DNA from: Aquamicrobium sp.
GTDB lineage: Bacteria > Pseudomonadota > Alphaproteobacteria > Rhizobiales > Rhizobiaceae
Reading direction: 5' to 3'
Length of the DNA: 64,000 nt
NCBI RefSeq assembly: GCF_023954335.1
Contig: NZ_JAMLIE010000001.1
Span: 2,418,001 to 2,482,000 of the forward strand
Under the pieces are notes generated by a model. The model was not told where the DNA came from and ran no database searches. It saw only the letters and a program-made list of their open reading frames with translations. Shown here in pieces: positions 33,488 to 42,735 of this stretch. A program made the position numbers and the translations under genes. The stretch's first letter is position 1, and each line of letters begins with the position of its first letter.

Positions 33488-34120
33488 ATGAACAGCCGGA
33501 AGACCGACGTGTCCCGACTTTCCATTCTTGCCGCCGCGGCCTTCGGCCTCGTCGCCGGCGCTTCCGTCCCGGCTTCCGCCCAGCAACAGCAGCAGCAGCT
33601 GCCGCAGGGCTGGTTCAAGGCCTGTTCCAAGCAGGAAGACGTCGACATCTGCAACGTGCAGAACATCATGGTCGCCGATACGGGCCAGCTCCTGACCGCG
33701 GTCAGCATGATCGAGGTCAAGGGCAAGGTGAACCGCAAGATCTTCCAGGTCACGGTTCCGTCCGGCCGCATGGTGCCGCCCGGCATCGGCATGCAGATCG
33801 ACGGCGGCCAGACGCAGAAGGTCGACTACATGATCTGCCTGCCCGACCGCTGCATCGCCGAGGTGGCGCTGTCCGACCAGCTCGTCGCCGCCTTCAAGCG
33901 CGGCCAGCAGGTGACGCTGACCTCCGTCAACTTCCAGAACCAGCCGAACCCGATCCAGGTGTCGCTTTCCGGCTTCACCGGCGCCTTCGACGGCGCGCCG
34001 CTCCAGCAGTCCGACATCGAGGACCGCCAGCGCAAGATCCAGGAATTCGTCTCGAAGAACACCGACGATTTCGCCAAGAAGCTCAAGGAAGAGCAGGAGC
34101 GCGCCAAGCAGGGCGAGTGA
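33488..34120 (+). CDS. Invasion-associated locus B (IalB) family protein
   Basis: 210-residue secreted protein. Signal peptide with hydrophobic core LSILAAAAFGLVAGASVPASAQ, then a Gln-rich linker and the IalB fold: WFKACSKQEDVDICNVQNIM, VPSGRMVPPGIGMQIDGG, MICLPDRCIAEVALSD (four cysteines likely forming two disulfides). IalB proteins are widespread in Rhizobiales; only the Bartonella one is linked to invasion, so the name does not imply virulence. Followed by a strong terminator. Confidence 0.92.
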   Translation: MNSRKTDVSRLSILAAAAFGLVAGASVPASAQQQQQQLPQGWFKACSKQEDVDICNVQNIMVADTGQLLTAVSMIEVKGKVNRKIFQVTVPSGRMVPPGIGMQIDGGQTQKVDYMICLPDRCIAEVALSDQLVAAFKRGQQVTLTSVNFQNQPNPIQVSLSGFTGAFDGAPLQQSDIEDRQRKIQEFVSKNTDDFAKKLKEEQERAKQGE

Positions 34121-34148
34121 CCGGGCCGCATCACGGCGCAGAAACGAT

Positions 34149-34176
34149 AAAGGCGGGTCTTGGGACCCGCCTTTTT
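34149..34176 (+). terminator. Rho-independent terminator after ialB-like gene
   Basis: 11-base perfect stem AAAGGCGGGTC / GACCCGCCTTT with a 4-base loop, followed by TT. The A and T runs on both sides could let it also end the convergent hspQ transcript. Confidence 0.85.
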
Positions 34177-34205
34177 GTTTGCGCCCGGTCTTGCCGGCGT
34201 CCGGC

Positions 34206-34547
34206 TCAGTGGCGGATGCGGCGCCGCGGCGCGTAGTTGCCGTCGCTCGTCATCTCGAAGAACTCGTTGAGCTGCGGGTGGCGCACCGGCTCGCCCGAGG
34301 CGTCGTCGAGCAGGTTCTGCTCCGACACATAAGCGACATATTCGGTTTCGTCGTTCTCGGCGAGGAGGTGGTAGAAGGGCTGGTCCTTGCGCGGGCGCAC
34401 CTCGGCGGGAATCGCCTCGTACCACTCCTCGGTGTTGGCGAATTCGGGATCGACGTCGAATATCACGCCGCGGAACGGAAACAGCCGGTGCCGCACGACC
34501 TGACCTATCCTGAACTTCGCAATCTTGGCTTCACGCATGATCCACAC
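34206..34547 (-). CDS. hspQ: Heat shock protein HspQ / hemimethylated-DNA-binding-like
   Basis: 113-residue protein with the YccV-like fold: KFRIGQVVRHRLFPFRGVIFDVDPEF and RPRKDQPFYHLLAENDETEYVAYVSEQNL. In Escherichia coli HspQ influences DnaA stability and Lon-dependent proteolysis. It lies convergent to the IalB-type gene. Confidence 0.92.
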   Translation of the reverse strand: MWIMREAKIAKFRIGQVVRHRLFPFRGVIFDVDPEFANTEEWYEAIPAEVRPRKDQPFYHLLAENDETEYVAYVSEQNLLDDASGEPVRHPQLNEFFEMTSDGNYAPRRRIRH

Positions 34548-34668
34548 CCGGAAGCCCTATTTGCCGCATTGCAGCGCGCAATTCAACTCCCGCACGGCTT
34601 GACCCCGGCCGTCGCGCGCGTTAGCGGCCGGATCGAACCCTCTCCCCGGCGCTTGCATACGGGTCGTC

Positions 34669-35631
34669 ATGGCCGACATCCTTGGACTGGTATTGCCGTT
34701 CTTCGGCATGATCTTCATCGGCGCGCTCGCCGCGCGCATCGTCGGGCTGCCGATCGAGGCGCTCGGCTGGATGAACGTCTTCGTCATCTACATCGCGCTG
34801 CCGGCGCTGTTCTTCGTGCTCCTGTCGCGCACGCCGATCGAGGAGCTGACCGAGTGGTGCTACATCGCCGGCTCGCTGCTGGCGACCTTCATCGTCTTCT
34901 GCCTGATGTTCGCCGGCTCGCTCATCGTCTCGCGCGGCGAGATCGCCGAAAGCACGATCAAGGGGCTGGCGGCCGCCTACGGCAATATCGGCTATATGGG
35001 CCCGGGCCTCGCGCTCCTCGTCTTCGGGCCGGAGGCGGCCGTACCGGTGGCGCTGATCTTCTCGTTCGAGAACATCATGCACTTCACCATCGCGCCGCTG
35101 ATGATGGCCGTGGCCGGCAGCGAAAAGAGCGCCGGGCTTGCGCTCGCGCTCGGCGTCATCAAGCGGATCGTCCTTCATCCGTTCATCCTCGCCACGCTCG
35201 CCGGCGGATTCGCCGCCTGGATGCAGGTCGAGCCGCCGGCTCCCGTTTCCCGGCTTCTCGACTATCTCGCGCAGGCGGCCGCGCCGTGCGCCCTGTTCGC
35301 CATGGGCGTGACGCTGGCGCTGCGCCCGCTGAAGCGGGTGCCGCGCGAACTCGGCGCGATCTCGATGCTGAAGCTCGTCGTCCACCCGATCCTGTGCTGG
35401 GTGATCCTGAGCCTGTTCGGCAATTTCTCGGACATCTGGGTCTATTCTGCGATCATGCTCGCCGCCCTGCCGACGGCCACCAACGTCTTCGTCATCGCCC
35501 AGCAATACGACGTATGGGTGCAGCGCGCCTCGGCGAGCGTCCTCGTCAACACGGTGCTCTCGGTGGTGACGCTGACGGTCATCCTCTACCTGATCGTCAA
35601 CCGGATCATGCCGGCCGATCTCTTCCCATGA
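34669..35631 (+). CDS. AEC-family (auxin efflux carrier-like) transporter
   Basis: 320 residues, about 10 membrane segments in two five-segment halves: LVLPFFGMIFIGALAAR at the start and LPTATNVFVIAQQY near the end are the AEC pattern. Bacterial members export organic acids or related anions; the substrate here is unknown. Divergent from hspQ. Confidence 0.9.
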   Translation: MADILGLVLPFFGMIFIGALAARIVGLPIEALGWMNVFVIYIALPALFFVLLSRTPIEELTEWCYIAGSLLATFIVFCLMFAGSLIVSRGEIAESTIKGLAAAYGNIGYMGPGLALLVFGPEAAVPVALIFSFENIMHFTIAPLMMAVAGSEKSAGLALALGVIKRIVLHPFILATLAGGFAAWMQVEPPAPVSRLLDYLAQAAAPCALFAMGVTLALRPLKRVPRELGAISMLKLVVHPILCWVILSLFGNFSDIWVYSAIMLAALPTATNVFVIAQQYDVWVQRASASVLVNTVLSVVTLTVILYLIVNRIMPADLFP

Positions 35632-35654
35632 TGCCTACGGCATTTCTTTTCATC

Positions 35655-35699
35655 GCATGTCTTTATCCCGAAACCGGTTCCCACTTTCGGGAGACATGC
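35655..35699. repeat. Rhizobial-type intergenic palindrome
   Basis: An inverted repeat: GCATGTCT...CCCGAAA / TTTCGGG-AGACATGC with CCGGTTCCCAC between the arms. Closely similar palindromes are scattered between genes of rhizobial chromosomes (RIME-like). It sits between the AEC transporter and the UbiH-type gene, and may also act as a transcription barrier. Confidence 0.7.
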
Positions 35700-35700
35700 T

Positions 35701-36888
35701 CTACCGCCACGGCAGGAGGCCGGCGAGGCCGCCGCCGGTGCGCAGGCCCTCGCGCATGAAGAAGGCGCGCAGCGGCGGCGCCGTCCGCAGAAGCGACAGC
35801 CCGGCCGCCCGCACCGCCTGCGCCGGCAGCATGTCGGACAGCAGCGAGCGGTTGAGCATGTCCACCGCCGAGGCGCGGGCGAGGATATCGGGCCGGCGCG
35901 CGCGGTCGTAGGCGGCGAGCGCCGCTTTCGAGCCGGGGTCGACCGCGTGCTTCGTCGCCACCCGCGCCAGATCCTCCGCATCGCGGATGCCCAGATTGAG
36001 GCCCTGCGCGCCGATGGGCGGGAAGACATGCGCCGCCTCGCCGACGAGGGCGATGCGGCGGTCGGCGAAGCGGGCGGGCAGCGCCGAGGCGAGCGGGAAC
36101 ACCTGCCGGCCCGGCTCGACAGTGACCCGGCCGAGCATCGACTGCATCCGCGCCTCGATCAGCGCCGCGAGCGCCTCGTCCGACACGGCGGCCATCTCGT
36201 CGGCGCGGCGGCGGCGCGTCACCCAGACGAGGCTGGAGCGCATGCCGGGCAGCGGCACCTGCGTGAACGGGCCGTCCTCGGTGTGGAACTCGGTCGAGAT
36301 GTCGTCGTGCGGGCGGGTATGGGAAAAGTTCAGCACCAGCGCCGACTGGCCCGCCTGCCACGTCCTGACGGAAATGCCGGCCGCCTGCCGCGCCTGCGAG
36401 CGCCGCCCGTCGGCGGCGGCGGCGAGCTTCGCCACAACGACGTCGCCGTTCTCCAGCTCCGCTTCGACAGCGTCCTCCGCCGGCGTCCACCGCCGGACCA
36501 GCCCGCCGAGCGGGCGAATCGCCGCATTGTCCTTCACCGCCTTGTCGAGCACGGCGTTGAGATGCGCGTTGGGAATGTTCATGCCGAACATCTCCTCGCC
36601 GATCTCGGCGGCGCGAAAGGTGACGGTCGGGCTGCGCAGCAGCCGCGACGTGGCATCGGTGATGCGCATCGCCCGGAGCGGCGCCGCCTGCGGCCGGATC
36701 GCCTCGAGAAGGCCGAGGCGCTCGAGGAAATCGAGCGACGGCTTCATCAGCGCCGTGGTGCGCCGGTCGCCGGCCGCAACGGGCGGGCCGGCGAGAGCGA
36801 CAGAAAAGCCGGCCTGCGCCAGCGCCAGCGCGGCGGTGAGGCCGGCGGGGCCGGTGCCGGCGACGATGATGTCGGTCTCGATCTTCAT
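35701..36888 (-). CDS. UbiH/UbiF-family FAD monooxygenase
   Basis: 395-residue flavoprotein hydroxylase of ubiquinone biosynthesis type. N-terminal Rossmann site IVAGTGPAGLTAALALAQAGF, middle AAADGRRSQARQAAGI (DG motif), and FAD motif RIALVGEAAHVFPPIGAQGLNLGIRDAEDL. Ring position hydroxylated (C5, C6 or C1) cannot be told from this sequence alone. Confidence 0.9.
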   Translation of the reverse strand: MKIETDIIVAGTGPAGLTAALALAQAGFSVALAGPPVAAGDRRTTALMKPSLDFLERLGLLEAIRPQAAPLRAMRITDATSRLLRSPTVTFRAAEIGEEMFGMNIPNAHLNAVLDKAVKDNAAIRPLGGLVRRWTPAEDAVEAELENGDVVVAKLAAAADGRRSQARQAAGISVRTWQAGQSALVLNFSHTRPHDDISTEFHTEDGPFTQVPLPGMRSSLVWVTRRRRADEMAAVSDEALAALIEARMQSMLGRVTVEPGRQVFPLASALPARFADRRIALVGEAAHVFPPIGAQGLNLGIRDAEDLARVATKHAVDPGSKAALAAYDRARRPDILARASAVDMLNRSLLSDMLPAQAVRAAGLSLLRTAPPLRAFFMREGLRTGGGLAGLLPWR

Positions 36889-37186
36889 GGGTCAGCCTCC
36901 TTTTCCTGCTGGCGCTGGTCGCGCTCTGTGGCGGGCGCAAGCGATATAGGCCCGTCTTCCACCCGCGATCAACAGGACCGATTGGCTCGGCCCGGCCCGC
37001 CGGCCCCGGCGCGGCAAGGGAGATCGGCGATTTCCGTGCATTCGCGCATCGATAGAGCTTGTGCCGGCGGTTGCCCTGCCTGTAGTTTCAAGGCTTTCCC
37101 ACGCGCGGCACGGCCGCGGCGACGAGAAGCGAGAAAGGGGATGGGCCGGTGCATCTGACGAATTCCAGATCAGGCTGGCTGAGGCC

Positions 37187-37957
37187 GTGAGCGGCACGGC
37201 CTCGACGAAGCGGAAGCTGGCGGAGCGCATTCCGCGGCCGAAGAAGAAGGTGACATGGCCGCAGGCGCGGGCCTTCTCCGTGCATCTTCTGACCGCTTCC
37301 GGCTCGTTCCTCGCCTTCCTGTCGCTGGTGGCCGCGGCCGAGAAGCAGTGGACGGCGATGTTCCTGTGGCTCGGGCTCGCGCTCTTCGTCGACGGGATCG
37401 ACGGGCCGATCGCCCGCAAGCTCGAGGTCAAGGAAGTGCTGCCGACATGGTCGGGCGAGCTGCTCGACAACGTCATCGACTATGTCACCTACGTCCTCAT
37501 CCCCGCCTTCGCGCTCTACCAGAGCGGCTTCATGGGCGAGGGGCTGTCCTTCCTGTCGGCGGCGATCATCGTCGTCTCCAGCGCCATCTACTACGCCGAC
37601 ACAGGCATGAAGACGAAGGAGAACTTCTTCAAGGGGTTCCCGGTGGTCTGGAACATGCTCGTCTTCACCCTGTTCGTGGTGCAGACGGGTGAGTGGGCCT
37701 CCTTCGCCATCGTCGTCGTCGCGGCGGCGCTGTCCTTCGTGCCGATCCATTTCCTGCACCCGGTGCGCGTCAGGCGGCTGCGCACGCTCAACCTCGCCAT
37801 GTTCTTCGCCTGGTGTGCGCTCGGCATCGTCGCGCTGTTCCAGAACATGGAGGCGTCGCTCTGGGTTCAGGTCGGCGTCGCCGCGACCGCGATCTACCTG
37901 TTCGTCATCGGCGGCGTGATGCAGCTTTTCCCGACCCTCGGACTGAAGAAGGAATGA
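37187..37957 (+). CDS. pcs: Phosphatidylcholine synthase
   Basis: 256-residue inner-membrane CDP-alcohol phosphatidyltransferase that condenses CDP-diacylglycerol with choline directly to phosphatidylcholine, a route typical of Rhizobiales. The active-site pattern is D-G-(x)-D-G-P-x-A-R-(x)-(x)-(x)... in LFVDGIDGPIARKLEV and GELLDNVIDYVTYVLIP. Several membrane segments. The start is placed at GTG 37187, giving a length near known Pcs; the frame remains open upstream. Its presence implies use of environmental or host choline. Confidence 0.92.
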   Translation: MSGTASTKRKLAERIPRPKKKVTWPQARAFSVHLLTASGSFLAFLSLVAAAEKQWTAMFLWLGLALFVDGIDGPIARKLEVKEVLPTWSGELLDNVIDYVTYVLIPAFALYQSGFMGEGLSFLSAAIIVVSSAIYYADTGMKTKENFFKGFPVVWNMLVFTLFVVQTGEWASFAIVVVAAALSFVPIHFLHPVRVRRLRTLNLAMFFAWCALGIVALFQNMEASLWVQVGVAATAIYLFVIGGVMQLFPTLGLKKE

Positions 37958-37958
37958 C

Positions 37959-38936
37959 ATGGTCAAGGCAATTCGAATCCACGAGCATGGTGGCCCCGAG
38001 GTCCTGCGCTACGAGGACGTCGATCCCGGCAAGCCCGGCAAGGGCGAGGTCCTGGTCCGCCACACGGGGATCGGCCTGAACTTCATCGACACCTATTTCC
38101 GCACCGGGCTCTACCCGTCGCCGAGCGGCCTGCCGCTTACCCTCGGCGGCGAGGCGGCCGGCGAGGTGATCGGGCTCGGCGAGGGCGTCGACGGCCTTAA
38201 GGTCGGCGACCGCGTCGCCTATACCGGCGGGCCGGGCGCCTATGTCGAGCAGCGGGTGATGCCGGCCGACCGGCTGGTGAAGATTCCCGACGGCGTCAGC
38301 GACGAAGAGGCCGCCGGCATGATGCTGAAGGGCATGACCGCCGAATACCTCTTGCGGCGCACCTATGCGGTGAAGCCGGGCGACAACGTACTTTACCATG
38401 CCGCAGCCGGCGGCGTCGGGCTGATCTTCGGCCAGTGGGCGAAGCATCTCGGCGTCGACGTCATCGGCACGGTCGGCTCGGCCGAGAAGGGCGAGCTCGC
38501 CAAGGCGCACGGCTATGCCCACATCGTCAACTACCGCGAGACTGATTTCGTCAAGGCGGTCAGCGAGATTACCGGCGGCAGGAAATGCGACGTGGTCTAC
38601 GATTCCGTCGGCAAGGACACATTCGAGGGCTCGCTCGACTGCCTGCGGCAACGCGGTCTTCTGGTCTCCTTCGGCCAGTCGTCGGGCGCGGTGCCGCCGG
38701 TCAATATCGGCATCCTGTCGCAGAAGGGCTCGCTCTATCTCACCCGGCCGACGCTGTTCAACTACATCGCCACGCGCGCCGAGCTCGAGGCGAGCGCCGC
38801 CGCGCTTTTCGAAGTGGTGCGCTCCGGCGCGGTCAAGATCAGGATCAACCAGCGCTACCCGCTGTCCGAGGCCGCGCAGGCGCATCGCGACCTCGAAGGC
38901 CGCAAGACGACCGGCACCACGGTGCTGATCCCCTGA
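37959..38936 (+). CDS. NADPH:quinone reductase-like (MDR, zinc-free)
   Basis: 325-residue medium-chain dehydrogenase/reductase of the quinone oxidoreductase type. LPLTLGGEAAGEVIGLGEGV, GDNVLYHAAAGGVGLIFGQWAKHLG (NADPH site) and SFGQSSGAVPPVNIGIL are QOR motifs; the zinc ligands of alcohol dehydrogenases are absent. It starts one base after pcs ends. Confidence 0.9.
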   Translation: MVKAIRIHEHGGPEVLRYEDVDPGKPGKGEVLVRHTGIGLNFIDTYFRTGLYPSPSGLPLTLGGEAAGEVIGLGEGVDGLKVGDRVAYTGGPGAYVEQRVMPADRLVKIPDGVSDEEAAGMMLKGMTAEYLLRRTYAVKPGDNVLYHAAAGGVGLIFGQWAKHLGVDVIGTVGSAEKGELAKAHGYAHIVNYRETDFVKAVSEITGGRKCDVVYDSVGKDTFEGSLDCLRQRGLLVSFGQSSGAVPPVNIGILSQKGSLYLTRPTLFNYIATRAELEASAAALFEVVRSGAVKIRINQRYPLSEAAQAHRDLEGRKTTGTTVLIP

Positions 38937-39108
38937 TCGCTGCCGCCATCGCGATCGCCGGCCTTCCGCTGGCCGGCGATTGCATGGGTTTGCATTGAAA
39001 GACTTGATGCACTTTCAAGAAAGGTAACAGTTTGCGCTGGGACAAGGCCACGCCTACCATGCCTTTCGGGAACAAAAGAACACGTCCGAACCGGAACCGG
39101 GAGGCACT

Positions 39109-40677
39109 GTGAGCGAAACGCGCGAAACCGGCGCCGTGCCTCTGCTCGAGGTGCGCGGGCTGACGAAGATATTCGGCCAGCTCAAGGCTTGCGACAACAT
39201 CGACCTGACCATCGAGAAGGGCGAGATCCACGCGCTTCTCGGCGAGAACGGCGCGGGCAAGTCCACCTTCGTCAAGATGCTGTTCGGCTCGCTCGAGCCG
39301 GCCTCCGGCGACATCTTCTGGAACGGCGCCAAGGTCGCGATCAAGAACCCCGGCCATGCGCGCAAGCTGGGCATCGGCATGGTGTTCCAGCATTTCTCGC
39401 TGTTCGAGGCGCTGACGGCGGCCGAGAACATCCTTTTGTCGCTCGACGACGACACCTCGATCGTCGAGATCGCCGAGAAGGCGCACAGCCTGTCCAAGGC
39501 CTACGGGCTGCCGCTCGATCCCTACGCGCTCGTCGGCGACCTTTCGGTCGGCGAGCGCCAGCGCATCGAGATCATCCGCTGCCTCTTGCAGAAGCCGGAG
39601 CTTATCATCCTCGACGAGCCGACCTCGGTGCTGACGCCGCAGGAGGCGGACAAGCTGTTCGAGACGCTGGAGCGACTGCGCGACGAAGGCAAGTCGATCC
39701 TCTACATCTCCCACCGGCTGGAAGAGGTGAAGCGGCTGTGCGACCGCGCGACCGTGTTGCGCCACGGTAAGGTGGTCGCCCATTGCGACCCGCGCCGCGA
39801 AACCGCGGCCTCGCTGGCGCGGATGATGGTCGGCTCCGACGTGGTGACGGCCGAGCGCCCGCCCGCCGCCAATGCCGATGCTGCCGAGCTTCTCGGCATT
39901 TGCGGGCTGTCGCGCAAGCCGGCGGGACCGTTCTCGATTCCCCTGCGCAACATCTGGCTGAGCCTCAAGGCCGGCGAGATCCTCGGCGTCGCCGGCGTCG
40001 CCGGCAACGGCCAGGGCGAGTTCTTCGAGGCGGTGTCGGGCGAGGTGCTGCAGGACAGCGCCGACGTGATCCGCATCCGCGGCAATCCGGTCGGGCGGCT
40101 CGACATCTCGGGCCGGCGCCTGCTCGGCGCCGCCTTCGTGCCCGAGGAGCGCCTCGGCCACGGTGCCGCGCCCTACATGAAGCTGTCCGATAACCTCCTC
40201 CTGTCGCGCTTCAGGACCGACGCCAAGGCGTTCCTCGGCCGCATGGGCATCATCCGCGGCGATCCGATCCGCACGGCCGCCCAGCGCATCATCGCCGAGA
40301 TGGATGTGAGGAAAAGCGCCGAAGACCCTGAAGCGGCTTCGCTTTCCGGCGGCAACCTGCAAAAGTTCATCATCGGCCGTGAGCTCGACCGCAAGCCCTC
40401 GGTGCTGATCGTCAACCAGCCGACATGGGGCGTCGACGCGGGCGCAGCCGCGCGCATCCGCCAGGCGCTGATCGACCTCGCGCGCGCCGGCTCGGCCGTG
40501 CTCGTCATCAGCCAAGACCTCGACGAGCTGTTCGAGGTGTCGGACGCCATCGCCGTCATGCATGACGGGCAGCTTTCCGCGCCGATCCCGGTCACGGAGG
40601 CGACGCCGGAACGGCTCGGCCTCCTGATGGGCGGCGCCGATGCAGGCCATGGGTCCGGCCACGGGGAGGCCGCGTGA
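39109..40677 (+). CDS. BMP-type ABC importer, ATP-binding protein (two NBDs)
   Basis: 522-residue protein with two nucleotide-binding domains, as in simple-sugar/nucleoside importers. First domain: Walker A LLGENGAGKST, signature LSVGERQRIEI, Walker B LIILDEPTSVLT. Second domain: degenerate Walker A GVAGNGQGEFFEA and signature LSGGNLQKFIIG, with NQPTWGVDAGA in place of Walker B, so only the first site probably hydrolyses ATP. GTG start. First gene of a four-gene importer operon with 4-8 base overlaps. Confidence 0.94.
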   Translation: MSETRETGAVPLLEVRGLTKIFGQLKACDNIDLTIEKGEIHALLGENGAGKSTFVKMLFGSLEPASGDIFWNGAKVAIKNPGHARKLGIGMVFQHFSLFEALTAAENILLSLDDDTSIVEIAEKAHSLSKAYGLPLDPYALVGDLSVGERQRIEIIRCLLQKPELIILDEPTSVLTPQEADKLFETLERLRDEGKSILYISHRLEEVKRLCDRATVLRHGKVVAHCDPRRETAASLARMMVGSDVVTAERPPAANADAAELLGICGLSRKPAGPFSIPLRNIWLSLKAGEILGVAGVAGNGQGEFFEAVSGEVLQDSADVIRIRGNPVGRLDISGRRLLGAAFVPEERLGHGAAPYMKLSDNLLLSRFRTDAKAFLGRMGIIRGDPIRTAAQRIIAEMDVRKSAEDPEAASLSGGNLQKFIIGRELDRKPSVLIVNQPTWGVDAGAAARIRQALIDLARAGSAVLVISQDLDELFEVSDAIAVMHDGQLSAPIPVTEATPERLGLLMGGADAGHGSGHGEAA

Positions 40678-41774
40678 TGCGCATCGAACTCGTCAAGCGC
40701 CCGCAGCATTCGCGCCTGTTCTCCGCGCTGTCACCCTTCATCGCCTTCGCACTGACGCTGGTCGCCGGCGCGATCCTGTTCCTGGCTCTCGGCAAGAACC
40801 CGGCGACGACGCTCTACTACTATTTCATCGACCCGCTGATGGAGGTGTGGTCGCTGCACGAGCTGGCGATCAAGGCCGCGCCGCTGATCCTGATCGCGGT
40901 CGGCCTGTCGGTCTGCTTCCTGTCCAACAACTGGAACATCGGCGCCGAAGGCCAGTTCCTGATCGGTGCGGTCGCCGGTTCGGCGCTGCCCGTGCTGCTG
41001 CCCGATTTCCAGTTCTGGTTCGTGCTGCCGCTGATGCTGATCATGGGCATGGCGGCGGGGGCGGGCTACGCGCTCATTCCGGCCATCCTCAAGGTGCGCT
41101 TCAACACCAACGAGATCCTGACCAGCCTGATGCTGGTCTACGTCGCCCAGCTCTTCCTCGACTGGCTGGTGCGCGGGCCGTGGCGCAACCCCGGCGGCAT
41201 GAACTTTCCGGAAACGCGCACCTTCCATTCCTACGCGATCCTGCCGGAAATCCTGCCCGCCTCCGGCCGCGCCCACTGGGGCTTCGTCTTCGCGCTCGTC
41301 GCCGCCGTGCTGGTCTGGTTCCTCCTGTCGCGGACGCTGAAGGGCTTCGAGGTCAAGGTCCTCGGCCAGAGCCCGCGGGCAGGGCGCTTCGCCGGCTTCT
41401 CGGCCGCGAAGATGACGATCTTCGCCTTCGCCGTGTCTGGCGCGCTGGCCGGCCTTGCCGGCATCTCGGAGATCGCCGGCGCGGTCGGGCAGCTTCGGCC
41501 CAACATCTCGCCCGGCTACGGCTTCACAGCCATCATCGTCGCCTTCCTCGGCCGGCTCAACCCGCTCGGCATCGTCGCCGCCGGCCTCGTCCTCGCCCTG
41601 ACCTATCTCGGCGGCGAGGCGGCGCAGATCTCGGTCGGCCTGTCCGACAAGGTGGTGCGCGCCTTCCAGGGGCTGATCCTGTTCTTCGTGCTCGCCTGCG
41701 ACACGCTGATCCACTACCGCATCCGCATCACCCGCCCGAAAGCGGCCGGCGCCGGGGAGCCCGAACATGCTTGA
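40674..41774 (+). CDS. BMP-type ABC importer, permease 1
   Basis: 366-residue membrane permease of the branched-chain/ribose permease superfamily. NNWNIGAEGQFLIGAV and FNTNEILTSLMLVYVAQLF are the pattern of the YufP/BmpF-type nucleoside permease. About 8-10 membrane segments. GTG at 40674 or ATG at 40677 may start it; the former overlaps the ATPase stop. Confidence 0.92.
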   Translation: MMRIELVKRPQHSRLFSALSPFIAFALTLVAGAILFLALGKNPATTLYYYFIDPLMEVWSLHELAIKAAPLILIAVGLSVCFLSNNWNIGAEGQFLIGAVAGSALPVLLPDFQFWFVLPLMLIMGMAAGAGYALIPAILKVRFNTNEILTSLMLVYVAQLFLDWLVRGPWRNPGGMNFPETRTFHSYAILPEILPASGRAHWGFVFALVAAVLVWFLLSRTLKGFEVKVLGQSPRAGRFAGFSAAKMTIFAFAVSGALAGLAGISEIAGAVGQLRPNISPGYGFTAIIVAFLGRLNPLGIVAAGLVLALTYLGGEAAQISVGLSDKVVRAFQGLILFFVLACDTLIHYRIRITRPKAAGAGEPEHA

Positions 41775-42681
41775 ATCGGTCCTCATCACCATCGCAACCG
41801 CCGCGACGCCCCTGCTGATCGCGGCGATGGGGGAACTGGTCGTCGAGCGCTCGGGCGTTCTGAACCTCGGCGTCGAGGGCATGATGATCATGGGCGCGGT
41901 CACCGGCTTCGCCGTGACGCTGACCACCGGCTCGCCCTGGCTCGGCGCGCTGGCGGCGGTGGTCGTCGGCGCGCTGTTCTCGCTGCTCTTCGGCTTCCTG
42001 ACGCTGACCCTCGTCACCAACCAGGTGGCGACGGGGCTGGCGCTGACCCTTCTCGGCCTCGGCCTTTCGGGCATGATCGGCGAGGGCTTCGTCGGCCGGC
42101 CCGGCATCAAGATGGCGCCGCTCTACATCCCCTACCTCACCGATCTGCCCTATGTCGGCCGGCTGCTCTTCGGGCAGGACCCGATCTTCTACATCTCGAT
42201 CCTGCTCACTGCCGGCGTCGCCTGGTTCCTGTTCTACACCAAGGCGGGGCTGACGCTGCGCTCGGTCGGCGACAATCACGGCTCGGCCCACGCGCTCGGC
42301 ATCAACGTCATCGCCATCCGCTACATGGCGGTGCTGTTCGGCGGCGCGTGCGCCGGGCTCGCCGGGGCCTATCTCGCGCTCGTCTACGTGCCGCAATGGG
42401 TCGAGGGCATGAGCGCGGGCAGGGGATGGATCGCGCTCGCCCTCGTCGTCTTCGCCTCGTGGCGGCCGTGGCGGGCGCTGGCCGGCGCCTATCTGTTCGG
42501 CGCCGTCACCATCGGCCAGCTCCACGCGCAGGCGCTCGGCTGGCCCATTCCTTCTCAACTGCTTTCTTCGCTCCCCTATCTGGCAACCATCGTCGTTCTT
42601 GTTCTAATCTCGCGGAACCGGCGGCTGACGCTTCTGAACACCCCGGCCTGCCTCGGCAGGCCCTTCGTTCCCGATCGTTAG
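41767..42681 (+). CDS. BMP-type ABC importer, permease 2
   Basis: 304-residue partner permease. GELVVERSGVLNLGVEGMMIMGAVTGF and LTLVTNQVATGLALTLLGLGLSG are typical of the YufQ/BmpG-type permease. It overlaps permease 1 by 8 bases. A further 54 bases separate it from the binding-protein gene. Confidence 0.92.
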   Translation: MLESVLITIATAATPLLIAAMGELVVERSGVLNLGVEGMMIMGAVTGFAVTLTTGSPWLGALAAVVVGALFSLLFGFLTLTLVTNQVATGLALTLLGLGLSGMIGEGFVGRPGIKMAPLYIPYLTDLPYVGRLLFGQDPIFYISILLTAGVAWFLFYTKAGLTLRSVGDNHGSAHALGINVIAIRYMAVLFGGACAGLAGAYLALVYVPQWVEGMSAGRGWIALALVVFASWRPWRALAGAYLFGAVTIGQLHAQALGWPIPSQLLSSLPYLATIVVLVLISRNRRLTLLNTPACLGRPFVPDR

Positions 42682-42735
42682 TCGGCCAAGCGGACAAACA
42701 CCCGGAAATCGTAACCTTCAGAGGATGCAACACCC